A stretch of DNA of 64,000 nucleotides from Verrucomicrobiia bacterium (GCA_036405135.1 DASWYF010000002.1:332009-396008), one strand, 5' to 3'; positions 1 through 8,097 are shown, counted from the first letter of the stretch. The notes: generated from the letters alone by a model not told the origin. Numbers and translations are program-made.

Positions 1-12
1 GCGAATATGGAA

Positions 13-564
13 TCACAGCCGGGGGGGCTGGGATCCGTCTGAAGAAGTTTGCGGAGGTATGTCTTCCGTCGTGGCATCATTATCGGGCCGATTGCGTTGG
101 AAAACATCCAAAACATCTTCCGGGTCAAAATGAGCCAGATCGACGCCTTCATCTGGAGCGCGAAGTGTTGCGATTTGCAACTGGTGGGCAATCGTCTGCA
201 CGGTGCTGAGCGAGTAGTATTTTATGGCACCGACGCTCAGATGTGCCTTGAAAATGACCACCACCAGGCTGTTCACGTCCACGTTCACCCACAGCATGTT
301 CGCGATCTCGCCCTGCTGGAACATGCTGCTGAAGTTCGTTTCGTTAAGGCGGTCGGCGATGAACTGGGTGGCGGCGAAAGCATTCGCAGCTAGGGTGGCA
401 AGTTCCGTGGTATTAAAAATCTCAGTATCGCCCTGTTGCGCGATGAGGTATCCCGCCTTTTCCACGAAGAGCGCGGTGCTGGCCTCGCTCTTCACGAGAA
501 GATCTTTTAAAGCAGTATTGATCTGCTCGAAGTCTTCTTCGGTAAGACTGGGAAATGGCGTCAT
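13..564 (-). CDS. MglB-like roadblock/LC7 protein
   Basis: A 183-residue soluble protein. Residues about 8-125 have the alternating helix/strand pattern of a roadblock/LC7 domain, followed by a disordered acidic, Pro/Ser-rich tail. Roadblock proteins of the MglB type act on small Ras-like GTPases, usually as GTPase-activating proteins, and help set cell polarity. It is the last gene of a minus-strand run, 43 bp behind an MglA-type GTPase, which is the classical mglB/mglA pairing although in the order mglA-mglB. I see no Shine-Dalgarno sequence before the ATG. The domain is recognised from pattern rather than from a strong motif, so the MglB role rests mainly on the neighbour. Confidence 0.8.
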   Translation of the reverse strand: MTPFPSLTEEDFEQINTALKDLLVKSEASTALFVEKAGYLIAQQGDTEIFNTTELATLAANAFAATQFIADRLNETNFSSMFQQGEIANMLWVNVDVNSLVVVIFKAHLSVGAIKYYSLSTVQTIAHQLQIATLRAPDEGVDLAHFDPEDVLDVFQRNRPDNDATTEDIPPQTSSDGSQPPRL

Positions 565-607
565 TTGTGATATGACAACAACCGGTTACGGAAGTGCAGC
601 GCGAAAC

Positions 608-1219
608 TTATTTGCGACCACCCTGGTTGATGAACTTGTGCAGGAGCATGCGGGTAATCATGTTCAAAGTTTCGAACACGCCCACACCCTTGAAGGCGGC
701 ACCTTCGAAGGAAGGCACGCGCACATCGCGGTTGTTCAGCAAGAAATCCATGTATTCCACTGGGGCGACGTTCGGCAGGTCGCGCTTGTTGTATTGGAGT
801 ACGTAGGGGATGTCCGCGAGATTCAACCGGAGAGTCTTCAAGTTGTCCTCCAGGTTCGCGAAGCTCTCGACGTTCTCCTCCATCTTGTCGTACTGGGAAT
901 CAGCAACGAAGACGATGCCGTCCACACCGCGCAGCACCAATTGGCGCGTGGTGTTGTAGATGACCTGACCGGGAACGGTATAGAGCTGGAACTTGGTCTT
1001 GAAACCCTTGATCGACATGGCCTCGATGGGAAGGAAGTCGAAGAAGAGTGTGCGGTCTGAACTGGTGGCCAGTGAGACGAGCTTGCCCTTGTCCTCGGGG
1101 TTGGTCGTCTTCACATCGGAATGGACCTTCTCAAGGTTCGTCGTTTTGCCACACTGGGCCGGGCCGTAGTAGACGATCTTGACCTGGATTTCCTTGGTCG
1201 CCTGGTTGATGATTGCCAT
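608..1219 (-). CDS. mglA: MglA-type small Ras-like GTPase
   Basis: A 203-residue cytoplasmic GTPase. The P-loop GPAQCGKTT lies at residues 19-27, the switch II region reads YTVPGQ, and the guanine-specificity motif NKRD is near residue 140. The Thr in place of the usual Asp of the DxxGQ switch is characteristic of MglA proteins. MglA-GTP marks the leading pole in gliding and twitching bacteria and controls where type IV pili are active. It sits between a long roadblock protein (20 bp upstream) and the MglB-like gene (43 bp downstream), so all three are probably one transcript. The pilus motor genes start 7 kb away. Identification is firm; the pole-switching role is inferred from family knowledge. 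Confidence 0.92.
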   Translation of the reverse strand: MAIINQATKEIQVKIVYYGPAQCGKTTNLEKVHSDVKTTNPEDKGKLVSLATSSDRTLFFDFLPIEAMSIKGFKTKFQLYTVPGQVIYNTTRQLVLRGVDGIVFVADSQYDKMEENVESFANLEDNLKTLRLNLADIPYVLQYNKRDLPNVAPVEYMDFLLNNRDVRVPSFEGAAFKGVGVFETLNMITRMLLHKFINQGGRK

Positions 1220-1239
1220 AGGGTTTTACGGTTACTCGT

Positions 1240-2907
1240 TTAGCTCAGGGTTGCGGCCAGTTTTTTAAGCTCGTCCACAGGCAGCGAAGCATCTGCCTTG
1301 CCAATCGCGGCCAAAAAAGTGCGACCGGATTTGATGATGGCAAGACTGCGGTTGCTGGTCTGCACGGATACGGCCTTCGGCTCGCCCAGTTTCAAATCGC
1401 CCGTGAACTGGTTCATGCGGCTGAACATCGCCACCACGAATCCGGCGAAGGCGTCCGCATTGAACTCGGCTGGCAACTGCGCTGCGACTTTCAGGCCTTC
1501 AGGTGAGGCTACGACCACGCCTTCCACGTTTGGCAGGGCCAAAACTTTGGTGACGAGCTCGGACGGATTGGAGATCGAGGCTGGTGCAGCGGTAGGTGCC
1601 GGAGCTGCTGCTGCTGCGGGAGCCGCTGCTGCTGCGGGAGCCGGAGCTGCAGGGACCGGAGCTGGACCTTTGCCGGAGAAAACGTCCGGGATGTTCTTGT
1701 CCACTGCGATGGACTTCTGGGCAGCACCCGGCTTGCGGGCGGCCATGAACAGCGGGATGACGATCTTCAGCGGCAGTTCGAGATTTTCCGCATCACGATT
1801 GGCACCAACCGAAGCAGGCAGAGCCGGAGTGATCCAGCCGCGCAACTGGCTCCAAGTGAAGAGAATCTTGCCCTTGCGCATCATCGGCTCCACCAAATCC
1901 AGCGGGACATTGATGGTCAGACCGGCCAAGTTGTGCTTGGCGAGTTCACCTTTGATATCTTCCGGCCACGTGCCGTAAAGCGCTTCTACGCCGCTGGACA
2001 AGTTACCGCCTGTAGGTGCTGCTGCAGGAGCGGCGGCTGCGGGAGCGGGTGCCGGAGTGGGTAAAGGAGTTTGCGGCTTGATGGCTGCCGGAGCTGGGGC
2101 AGGCGCCGGGGCTGGAGCGGCTGGTTTGGCCGCAGGAGCAGAGGGACGTAACGAAGCCGGATCAGGCAAGCCCATGGAGGGCTTGATAGGCGCCGAAGGC
2201 TCGACAGCAGGAGCGGGTGCCGGGGCTGGCGCAGCGGGTTTCGGAGCCGGTGCGGGCGTGGGCGTGGGCAAAGGAGTTTGTGGCTTGATCGCCGCGGGTG
2301 CTGGGGCGGGAGCCGGAGCAGGCGCTGGGGCTGGGGCTGGGGCTGGGGCTGGGGCTGGCGGCGGCGCCACCGGAGCGGGTTTGATCTGGGCTTTGCTAGG
2401 ATCAGCAGCATCGCCATCTGCGCCGAAGACGGGTTTGATATCATCAGGGATATCAATGATGGTCTGGTTGGCACGCCGGGTGAATTGACCGGGTTTGACC
2501 TTGGAGAGCACTTCTTTTAGCGGGAGGCTGATCAAGGTCTGGTCCAAGGAGGCATCGCCACCGTAACCGGCGGTGCCTGTTTGGGCCTTAAGTTCCGAGT
2601 AAGTGATCTTGACGCTGCCTTTGGGGAGACCTTCCAGCACGCGCTGGAGGGAAACCTTGATGGTGGCGTCTCCAGAGGGTTGGGCGGTGACCAATCCCTT
2701 CAGTTCCAGCGGCAGGTTCTCAAGCACACCTTTCAGAGATACCGTGATGGTTTCGCCGGAGGGTACGGCTGGAGCCGGGGTGGCTGTAGCGGCTGCCGCT
2801 TGGGCGGCAGGTTTGGATTGAGCCACCGGAGCTGCCGATGGTTGGGACTCGGTCTTTGATTTAGCTTCGGAGCCCTTCCCGAAGAGGTTCTTTATAAATC
2901 CCAGCAT
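1240..2907 (-). CDS. Pro/Ala-rich multidomain protein with C-terminal roadblock domain
   Basis: A 555-residue protein from the ATG that gives MLGFIKNLFGKGS; the reading frame stays open upstream but that part is low-complexity and lacks a better start. After a short hydrophobic/basic N-terminus there are several copies of a small module with the pattern I-x-[LV]-PL-x-x-V and, in two copies, K-I-x-[FY]-[ST]-x-L (residues about 50-155 and 325-420). Two long Pro-Ala linkers separate them, and a roadblock/LC7-like domain occupies about residues 455-555. It is the first gene of the mglA-mglB run. It may tether or regulate MglA through its roadblock domain. The repeated PL-module is not one I can name. 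The linker contains a DNA-level duplication: the peptide AIKPQTPLPTP occurs twice. Confidence 0.8.
   Translation of the reverse strand: MLGFIKNLFGKGSEAKSKTESQPSAAPVAQSKPAAQAAAATATPAPAVPSGETITVSLKGVLENLPLELKGLVTAQPSGDATIKVSLQRVLEGLPKGSVKITYSELKAQTGTAGYGGDASLDQTLISLPLKEVLSKVKPGQFTRRANQTIIDIPDDIKPVFGADGDAADPSKAQIKPAPVAPPPAPAPAPAPAPAPAPAPAPAPAAIKPQTPLPTPTPAPAPKPAAPAPAPAPAVEPSAPIKPSMGLPDPASLRPSAPAAKPAAPAPAPAPAPAAIKPQTPLPTPAPAPAAAAPAAAPTGGNLSSGVEALYGTWPEDIKGELAKHNLAGLTINVPLDLVEPMMRKGKILFTWSQLRGWITPALPASVGANRDAENLELPLKIVIPLFMAARKPGAAQKSIAVDKNIPDVFSGKGPAPVPAAPAPAAAAAPAAAAAPAPTAAPASISNPSELVTKVLALPNVEGVVVASPEGLKVAAQLPAEFNADAFAGFVVAMFSRMNQFTGDLKLGEPKAVSVQTSNRSLAIIKSGRTFLAAIGKADASLPVDELKKLAATLS
2325..2358. 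repeat. CTGGGG hexanucleotide tandem repeat
   Basis: Five perfect copies of CTGGGG followed by a partial copy, inside the Pro-Ala linker of the roadblock protein. On the coding strand each unit encodes Pro-Ala. Because the unit is six bases long, gain or loss of copies changes linker length without a frameshift. Confidence 0.9.
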
Positions 2908-3042
2908 TTGTTTGGAGCGATCTAGTTGTCCTTGAAATCGGCTGCAAACCAGTCGATACCAATTAAGTGCGCTTGCCTTTTGTGGCGCAAAAGAATTTAG
3001 ATAGCAAGAAATTAACTGCAAAAGCGGAATTGAAAAAGGGTT

Positions 3043-4119
3043 ATGGCTGAAAAGCATAAAATCTTGATACTGGACGATGAGCAGGATCTCTTGGACCTGT
3101 ATCGCGACCTGTTGAGCAAGCTGCCCAGCCAGCCGGAAGTCTTCACTGCAAACTCTGGCGCCCGAGCACTGGCCTTGCTGAATGCTGAGCGGTTTTCCAT
3201 GCTCCTGACGGACTTGAACATGCCGGGAATGGACGGTTTTCAAGTGATCACGATCGTGCGTCGCCGTTTCCCGGCCTTGCGCACGGTGGTGATGACGTCG
3301 CTGGCGGATGAGCAGATCCGTGCGCGTGCTTACGCCATGGGCATAGATCTCTATCTGGAAAAGCCTAATGAGAAGACAGATGTGCAATTGTTCATCGATT
3401 GCATCGAATCTCTGCTGGAGCGTGAAGATGCGGGCGGATTTCGCGGGGTTCAGAGCAAGAGCCTGGTGGACCTCATCCAGCTCGAATGTCTTTCACAAAG
3501 TTCCTCGGTGCTGAAGATCACGAACAAATCCGTCGAGGCACGCATCTGGATCCAGGATGGTGATGTGATCGATGCCCAGATGAATGATCTCACTGGTGAA
3601 TCGGCGTTCAAAAGCATCATGAGCTGGAAGACGGGCAATTTCGAGATGCTTGCAGCCGACCCCAAGCGCACGCGCACGATTTTCGGTTCCTATCAAGGAT
3701 TGTTGCTGGACACGGCACAGGCGATCGACGAGTCCCAAGCCACGGAGGTCAGCATCCAAGGTGAGCCAAGTGTGGCGGAGGGGGGCACCGCTTCGCCGTT
3801 GGGGGCGATCAGCCGTGTTCCGGGTGTGGAGTTTGCGGTGGCGGTGGACATCAATGACAAGGCCAAGGTCGATTCTTGGGGCATCGAGAACCCGGCGGCA
3901 ATGGCGGCATGGGTGCATGATATGATGCACAAGCTGCACGTGATCGGTGAAAAGGTGAAGGCCGGGCATCTGTTGAAGGTGGAAGGAATGGGCGTGCAAT
4001 CAAATTTAGGTTTCCTTTCACGACCGGACAAGGAATTATGCGTCGGGTTGCGGCGTAACCTCTCGCAAGGCGAGATGGCGTCAACCCTTAGCGAAGTGGG
4101 CACGAAATGGGTTTCCTAG
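3043..4119 (+). CDS. Response regulator: receiver, PATAN/DUF4388 and roadblock-like domains
   Basis: A 358-residue protein. Residues 1-125 form a CheY-like receiver with the acidic pocket (ILDDEQD), phospho-acceptor Asp in LLTDLNMPGMDGF and the Lys of LEKPNE. Residues about 132-230 resemble the PATAN (DUF4388) domain, starting with the typical SLVDLIQLECLSQ. The last 110 residues have a roadblock-like pattern. There is no DNA-binding output domain, so signalling is probably by protein-protein contact, perhaps with the MglA or roadblock proteins encoded divergently 135 bp away. A GA-rich ribosome site (AAAAAGGG) precedes the ATG. It overlaps the next gene by 13 bp, indicating co-transcription. 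Confidence 0.88.
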   Translation: MAEKHKILILDDEQDLLDLYRDLLSKLPSQPEVFTANSGARALALLNAERFSMLLTDLNMPGMDGFQVITIVRRRFPALRTVVMTSLADEQIRARAYAMGIDLYLEKPNEKTDVQLFIDCIESLLEREDAGGFRGVQSKSLVDLIQLECLSQSSSVLKITNKSVEARIWIQDGDVIDAQMNDLTGESAFKSIMSWKTGNFEMLAADPKRTRTIFGSYQGLLLDTAQAIDESQATEVSIQGEPSVAEGGTASPLGAISRVPGVEFAVAVDINDKAKVDSWGIENPAAMAAWVHDMMHKLHVIGEKVKAGHLLKVEGMGVQSNLGFLSRPDKELCVGLRRNLSQGEMASTLSEVGTKWVS

Positions 4120-4403
4120 GCTTATTCTCCAAAACGGAGCCGGAGGCGAACGTAGGCAAGCTGCCATCGGGCAGTTTCACGATCGACCGCACCGGGCGCA
4201 TCATTGCGTCCACCCTGCCGCGATCGTTTGATGAGAAGCTGATCCAAGAGATCGGCAGCATCGTGCTGGAAATGTTTCAAAAAGCCCAAACGGTGAACTT
4301 GCCTCTGCGCGAGGTTTCGATTCATTATGCGGGTCTCAAGATCACTGCCCGGGAATTACGCGGCGGGGCGATGATTTTTCTGTCACCTGTGAAGATGGGG
4401 TGA
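4107..4403 (+). CDS. Small roadblock-like protein
   Basis: A 98-residue protein overlapping the end of the response-regulator gene by 13 bp. After an N-terminal GFLGLFSK segment it shows a strand (FTIDRTGRIIAS), a helix (residues about 40-60) and a strand pair ending in MIFLSP, which fits a minimal roadblock/LC7 fold. The short N-terminal hydrophobic/basic segment resembles the N-terminus of the large roadblock protein on the other strand. The assignment is by pattern only. It is probably another partner of the MglA switch or of the upstream regulator. Confidence 0.65.
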   Translation: MGFLGLFSKTEPEANVGKLPSGSFTIDRTGRIIASTLPRSFDEKLIQEIGSIVLEMFQKAQTVNLPLREVSIHYAGLKITARELRGGAMIFLSPVKMG

Positions 4404-4443
4404 CAGTGGTGTAAAATTTTAACGCAGCCTAGCGAGCACACAT

Positions 4444-4842
4444 ATGTCGAACAAGAAACTGGACCAGCTCATTCTCCAACTGGAGAACTACATTGAGGTT
4501 TGGAAGCAGTTCAACAATTACATCGCCCTGGCGCGGAGCAAGAAGTTCCAGCCGGAGGATGAGAACCAGTTTCTTGAGATCAAGAGCGTCATCGCGCAGG
4601 AGTTGGAGATGATCCTCGCAGTGATTGAAAGCGGCACGCCTTCCAAGGAAGATGTGCATTCGCTGATCGGTTCAGCCCCGTCCATCCGTTACATGAGCGA
4701 ACTGCCGGAAGGTTCCTTGCGCGCGATCGAGAACCAGTGGCACAAGTCTTTCATCTCCTGGCAATCCATCCTGGGCCAGTTGAAGGTTCAGCAACGTGCC
4801 GAAGAAAACAAAGGTTTCTTCAGTATGTTCGGGAAGAAGTAA
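4444..4842 (+). CDS. Conserved-looking helical protein, unknown function
   Basis: A 132-residue, mostly helical, charged protein without signal peptide or membrane segment. I do not recognise the family. It lies 40 bp behind the small roadblock gene in the same direction and probably shares its transcript. Its C-terminus is GFFSMFGKK, which matches the GF-x-x-[LM]F-[GS]-K motif at the N-termini of the two roadblock proteins of this cluster. It ends 37 bp from the convergent exbD gene. Confidence 0.7.
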   Translation: MSNKKLDQLILQLENYIEVWKQFNNYIALARSKKFQPEDENQFLEIKSVIAQELEMILAVIESGTPSKEDVHSLIGSAPSIRYMSELPEGSLRAIENQWHKSFISWQSILGQLKVQQRAEENKGFFSMFGKK

Positions 4843-4867
4843 GAAGATCGCGTTTTTCTTTTCTGCC

Positions 4868-4895
4868 AGCCGGTGTCAATTATTTGGCACCGGCT
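4868..4895 (+). terminator. Possible terminator hairpin between convergent genes
   Basis: AGCCGGTG and CACCGGCT form a perfect 8-bp stem around a 12-nt loop, followed by TCTTTC. It follows the 132-residue gene and overlaps the stop codon of the convergent exbD. The T-tract is weak, so termination is only probable. Confidence 0.4.
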
Positions 4896-5302
4896 TCTTT
4901 CGTCATCAGGCTCACGTTTTTCACGTCAGCTTCCTTCGCGGCATCCATCACGGACACCATGACTCCGATTGGTGCGCCTCTATCAGCGCGGATGGCGAGT
5001 TTGACTTGTGGGTTCGCCCGGGCGGCTGCGGCTAGTTCCTCCTGAAGTTTGCCAGTGGTGAGGGCGCGGTTGCCGATGAAGAGGTGTGGCTCGGTGTTCG
5101 CGATGGTGACGACGAGGGGCGGGTCTTCCGTGGCGCCGCCTTTTGATTGGCGCGATTCCGGTAGTGCGAGTTTCACCGAGGGCAGCTGCTGTTTGAAGGT
5201 GGTGGTGACGACGAGAAAGATGAGCACGACCATCAGCACATCGATGAGAGCGATGATGATGACGGCTGGCGCCTGACGTTTGCGTGTACGTGAGAAATTC
5301 AT
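4880..5302 (-). CDS. exbD: ExbD/TolR family proton-channel subunit
   Basis: A 140-residue inner-membrane protein with one N-terminal transmembrane helix (about residues 14-35, containing the Asp of ALIDVLMVVL expected for proton passage) and a periplasmic domain. ExbD with ExbB uses the proton gradient to energise TonB-like proteins. Its start overlaps the exbB stop by one base (TGATG), so the two are translationally coupled. TolR cannot be excluded from sequence alone, but the tonB-like gene in the same run favours ExbD. Confidence 0.9.
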   Translation of the reverse strand: MNFSRTRKRQAPAVIIIALIDVLMVVLIFLVVTTTFKQQLPSVKLALPESRQSKGGATEDPPLVVTIANTEPHLFIGNRALTTGKLQEELAAAARANPQVKLAIRADRGAPIGVMVSVMDAAKEADVKNVSLMTKEAGAK

Positions 5303-5940
5303 CAGAGCACCTTTGCGGCTGGTTGGTTCATGCCGGAAGTTTTGAGCTGCTCGGTTTCTGATGGATAGAGTTTCCGGATGAGTTCATCACAGATGATCTC
5401 CAGCTCCACGGTGAAGTGGTCCACACGTTTGGTGTAGTAGCTCCACGCGACGAGTGAAGGGATGGCTACGAGCAAGCCCATCAAGGTCGCTTTCAGGGCG
5501 ATGGCGATGCCGCGTGCAAAAGCAGTATTATCCCCGAGACCGGCGCTGCCGATGTCACCGAAGAGGGCGATCATTCCATAGACGGTGCCGGTGAGACCGA
5601 GCAGTGGAGCGATGCCTGTCGCGATCTCCAGGAAAACGAGGCCGCGTTCCAGGCGGGCGATTTCATGGCGGGCGCGGATCTGCAATGCGTCCACGACGTC
5701 TTCTTTGGACCATTGACTGCGTTCGAGCACGAAGAGCACGAGGCGACCCAAGGTGGAAGGGGAGTATTGGCATGAGGCGCGCAAGGTGGCGACATCGCCA
5801 GGGTGTTTGATGGCTTGCACCGCGCTCTCCACTTGTGCAGGGGTGATCTTGGATTCACGCAGGGCGAGGCCGCGTTCGATGATGAACGTGAGGCTGACGA
5901 TCGAAGTGATGCCGAGCAGGACTAGAATGGCTATTTCCAT
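5302..5940 (-). CDS. exbB: ExbB/TolQ/MotA family proton-channel protein
   Basis: A 212-residue membrane protein with an N-terminal transmembrane helix (residues 1-22) and two more (about 105-130 and 150-175). The conserved segment LEIATGIAPLLGLTGTV is typical of the MotA/TolQ/ExbB channel. It forms the proton-driven motor with ExbD and TonB. It lies 38 bp downstream of tonB and overlaps exbD by one base. Confidence 0.92.
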   Translation of the reverse strand: MEIAILVLLGITSIVSLTFIIERGLALRESKITPAQVESAVQAIKHPGDVATLRASCQYSPSTLGRLVLFVLERSQWSKEDVVDALQIRARHEIARLERGLVFLEIATGIAPLLGLTGTVYGMIALFGDIGSAGLGDNTAFARGIAIALKATLMGLLVAIPSLVAWSYYTKRVDHFTVELEIICDELIRKLYPSETEQLKTSGMNQPAAKVL

Positions 5941-5978
5941 GTTAAAATATTTTTCAGAGGCTGGGGAGCCGTACGTTC

Positions 5979-7061
5979 TTATTGATAATTGAAAGTGAAA
6001 ACGACATCGCGATAGGTGCTGGCCAGTTCCCGCTTCACTTCATCCGGCCAAGCCGGAAACGGTGACGGTTTCTCGATCGCGATCTGGCAATAGGCCGTCA
6101 TGATCGCGTCCACTTTTGTGTCTGCTATCTCCAGATTGCTTACGCGCCCGTTGGAGTGCATCCGGAAGCGCACCACGACGTGGCCTTTGCGGGCGATGGT
6201 TGGATTATTGTCGATCGCCGCATACCAAGCGTTGCGGATGGCATCGATGACGATTGCATCGTAACGGCCCAGCGGAGTTGCTTTGGCTTGCAGGCTGGAA
6301 TTCACGGCGAAGCGCTTCACGCCGCCTTCCTGCTGCATCTTTTCACCGGGAGGACGGTAGTCATTTGATTTGAGCTTGGCCTCGTTCAAGGTTTTGGGCC
6401 TTTGCTGGCTCGGTGCTTCCGCCGTTTGTTGGGAGGTGGTTTTCTGGCTTTGAGAGGGGTGCAACTGCTCCAGATCACCGCGTTCCTGTTTGCCTTCGCC
6501 GGATTCTTGCTTGGCCATTTGCTGGCTCTTCACCGTTTTGTCCGCGATTGGTGTGTTATTCTTAAATGGATCCGCTTCCACTTTTGCCTGGGGGGTGGAC
6601 TGGGGTTGCAAGGGCTTGGGTTGCGCCTTGGGAGCCTCAAAGGCCCGGATCATTTTGGTTTGTCGTCCGTCGATCTTGGGCTGATCCGTATCGAGTTTGG
6701 TGTCGGGATTGGCAGCCAGGGAATTTTGCGCGGCGTAGAATTTGACGTTCTCGGGTTCATCGACGGGTTTTTGATTTGGGTCCACTTCGATGAAGAGCAT
6801 AGGCATCTCCTTGGCCGGCGGGGGTGGGGGAGTAAGTATCGCTCGATCCACATCGAGGGATTTGGCTGTCAGTTCGATGACTCTCTCCGGGGATTGGGCG
6901 ATCTGCTTGAGCAACTCAGGATCACGCAACAAGGCCACGCCAAGGACTGTCGCGCCCAAGGCGAACAGCACGGCGTGTACAGCCAGCGAGATGACCAGAG
7001 CGAACAGCAACGGATGCTGTTCGATCCAGTTTCCTGAGGGATTCTTTGAAATCGCCTGCAT
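5979..7061 (-). CDS. tonB: TonB-like energy transducer
   Basis: A 360-residue protein with a single N-terminal transmembrane helix (about residues 18-43), a long periplasmic linker rich in Pro, Gln and Lys (about 85-235) and a C-terminal TonB-like domain (about 265-355, with GHVVVRFRMHSNGRV). TonB carries energy from ExbB/ExbD to outer-membrane receptors. It is the first gene of a tonB-exbB-exbD run. No TonB-dependent receptor is nearby. TolA is an alternative, but the C-terminal pattern suits TonB better. Confidence 0.85.
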   Translation of the reverse strand: MQAISKNPSGNWIEQHPLLFALVISLAVHAVLFALGATVLGVALLRDPELLKQIAQSPERVIELTAKSLDVDRAILTPPPPPAKEMPMLFIEVDPNQKPVDEPENVKFYAAQNSLAANPDTKLDTDQPKIDGRQTKMIRAFEAPKAQPKPLQPQSTPQAKVEADPFKNNTPIADKTVKSQQMAKQESGEGKQERGDLEQLHPSQSQKTTSQQTAEAPSQQRPKTLNEAKLKSNDYRPPGEKMQQEGGVKRFAVNSSLQAKATPLGRYDAIVIDAIRNAWYAAIDNNPTIARKGHVVVRFRMHSNGRVSNLEIADTKVDAIMTAYCQIAIEKPSPFPAWPDEVKRELASTYRDVVFTFNYQ

Positions 7062-7122
7062 GAAACAATAAATCGTGCCCTTACGCGACGCTGGGAGCGG
7101 CCTGTTTGTTCAAAACGAGGCT

Positions 7123-7150
7123 AAAAAACGCTGCCGCTACAGGCCAGCGT
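7123..7150 (-). terminator. Rho-independent terminator of the small lipoprotein gene
   Basis: Read on the minus strand, ACGCTG and CAGCGT form a stem around an 11-nt loop and are followed directly by six T residues. It lies just 8 bp past the stop codon of the 38-residue lipoprotein and supports that gene being real. Confidence 0.6.
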
Positions 7151-7157
7151 AGCTGCA

Positions 7158-7274
7158 TCAACGGGTGGGCACCCAGCCGCGGCCCGGAACAAATTCCCGG
7201 CTGCCGGAGTTGGATTTGCAACCCGTGCCGAGCAGGGACACTGCCAAAAGGGCTAAAATAAACAATCGCAACAT
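7158..7274 (-). CDS. Small lipoprotein, 38 residues
   Basis: A short open frame encodes a textbook lipoprotein signal: MLRLF, a hydrophobic stretch, then the lipobox LLGTGC with Cys at residue 19. The mature part is only about 20 residues (ending GRGWVPTR). A likely rho-independent terminator follows directly. Function is unknown. It is transcribed in the same direction as tonB-exbB-exbD, about 100 bp upstream, but the terminator suggests a separate unit. Confidence 0.65.
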   Translation of the reverse strand: MLRLFILALLAVSLLGTGCKSNSGSREFVPGRGWVPTR

Positions 7275-7429
7275 GGGGCTACTCTAAACGGTGCCGGGAA
7301 ATTCGCAAAGCGACTAAATTATTTTCGGATTGAGGCTTGAACCCTTATTGAAGTCGGAACGTGCCTGTTGAAAGGGGATTGTAGATTGTCCAGGAATGGG
7401 CCAGATTGGAGGCACACGGTCGGGGTTCT

Positions 7430-7990
7430 ATGCCGAAGGCGTCTAAATTCATGGTGGGTAAGTTGCTTCTGGATGGGGGCAACTTGAAGGGGTCGTACTT
7501 TCATCGCACGGTGGTGCTGATCTGCCAGCATGATGAGCAGGGTGCGTTCGGTCTGGTGTTAAACCGGCCGAGCAAGAACAAGGTGGAAGATGTGATCGAG
7601 ACGACGTTGCCACCGCGGCTGGAGTCACTGCCGTTGTATGTGGGCGGTCCGGTGCAGGCGAATGCGCTGTCTTACCTTCACACGGATGTTTACGTGCCGC
7701 ATGCGAATGTAATGCAGAACATGAACCTGGGGCATTCGCTGGAGGGGTTGGTGGAGTTGGGCGAGTCTTATTCGACGACGCAGAAGGTGCGGGTGTTCGC
7801 CGGTTATGCGGGTTGGAGTCCGGGCCAGTTGGAGGACGAGTTGAAACGGGAGAGCTGGTTGATTCACCCGGCTTCACTGGAGCTTGTTTTCGAGACGTTG
7901 CCGGATGAGGTATGGCGGGTGATCATGCGGCAGAAAGGCTGGCAGGAGCGGCTTTTGGCAGATGGTCCGGAGGATCTTTCTTGGAATTAA
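7430..7990 (+). CDS. YqgE/AlgH family protein
   Basis: A 186-residue cytoplasmic protein of the UPF0301/AlgH family, shown by the conserved starts of its core: GKLLLDGGNLKGSYF, VLNRPS, the YVGGPV segment and FAGYAGWSPGQLE. The biochemical role of the family is not settled; it has been linked to alginate regulation in Pseudomonas. A TTG eight codons upstream is also in frame, but the ATG giving MPKASKFMVGK fits family N-termini better. It stands alone between the lipoprotein and the pilus genes. Confidence 0.9.
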   Translation: MPKASKFMVGKLLLDGGNLKGSYFHRTVVLICQHDEQGAFGLVLNRPSKNKVEDVIETTLPPRLESLPLYVGGPVQANALSYLHTDVYVPHANVMQNMNLGHSLEGLVELGESYSTTQKVRVFAGYAGWSPGQLEDELKRESWLIHPASLELVFETLPDEVWRVIMRQKGWQERLLADGPEDLSWN

Positions 7991-8097
7991 GCGGGGAGAT
8001 CAGTGTGTGGGAAAATACTAGTTGAAATTCTTCTGGCGACGAACGACGTTGCTGCAACGCAACCCAAGAAATGCAAAGAAGTACCCTCGCATGCGCG

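Noticed and set aside
2057..2488. A Gly/Ala-rich frame on the plus strand
   Set aside because: It is the reverse of the Pro/Ala linker of the roadblock protein and consists only of repeats.
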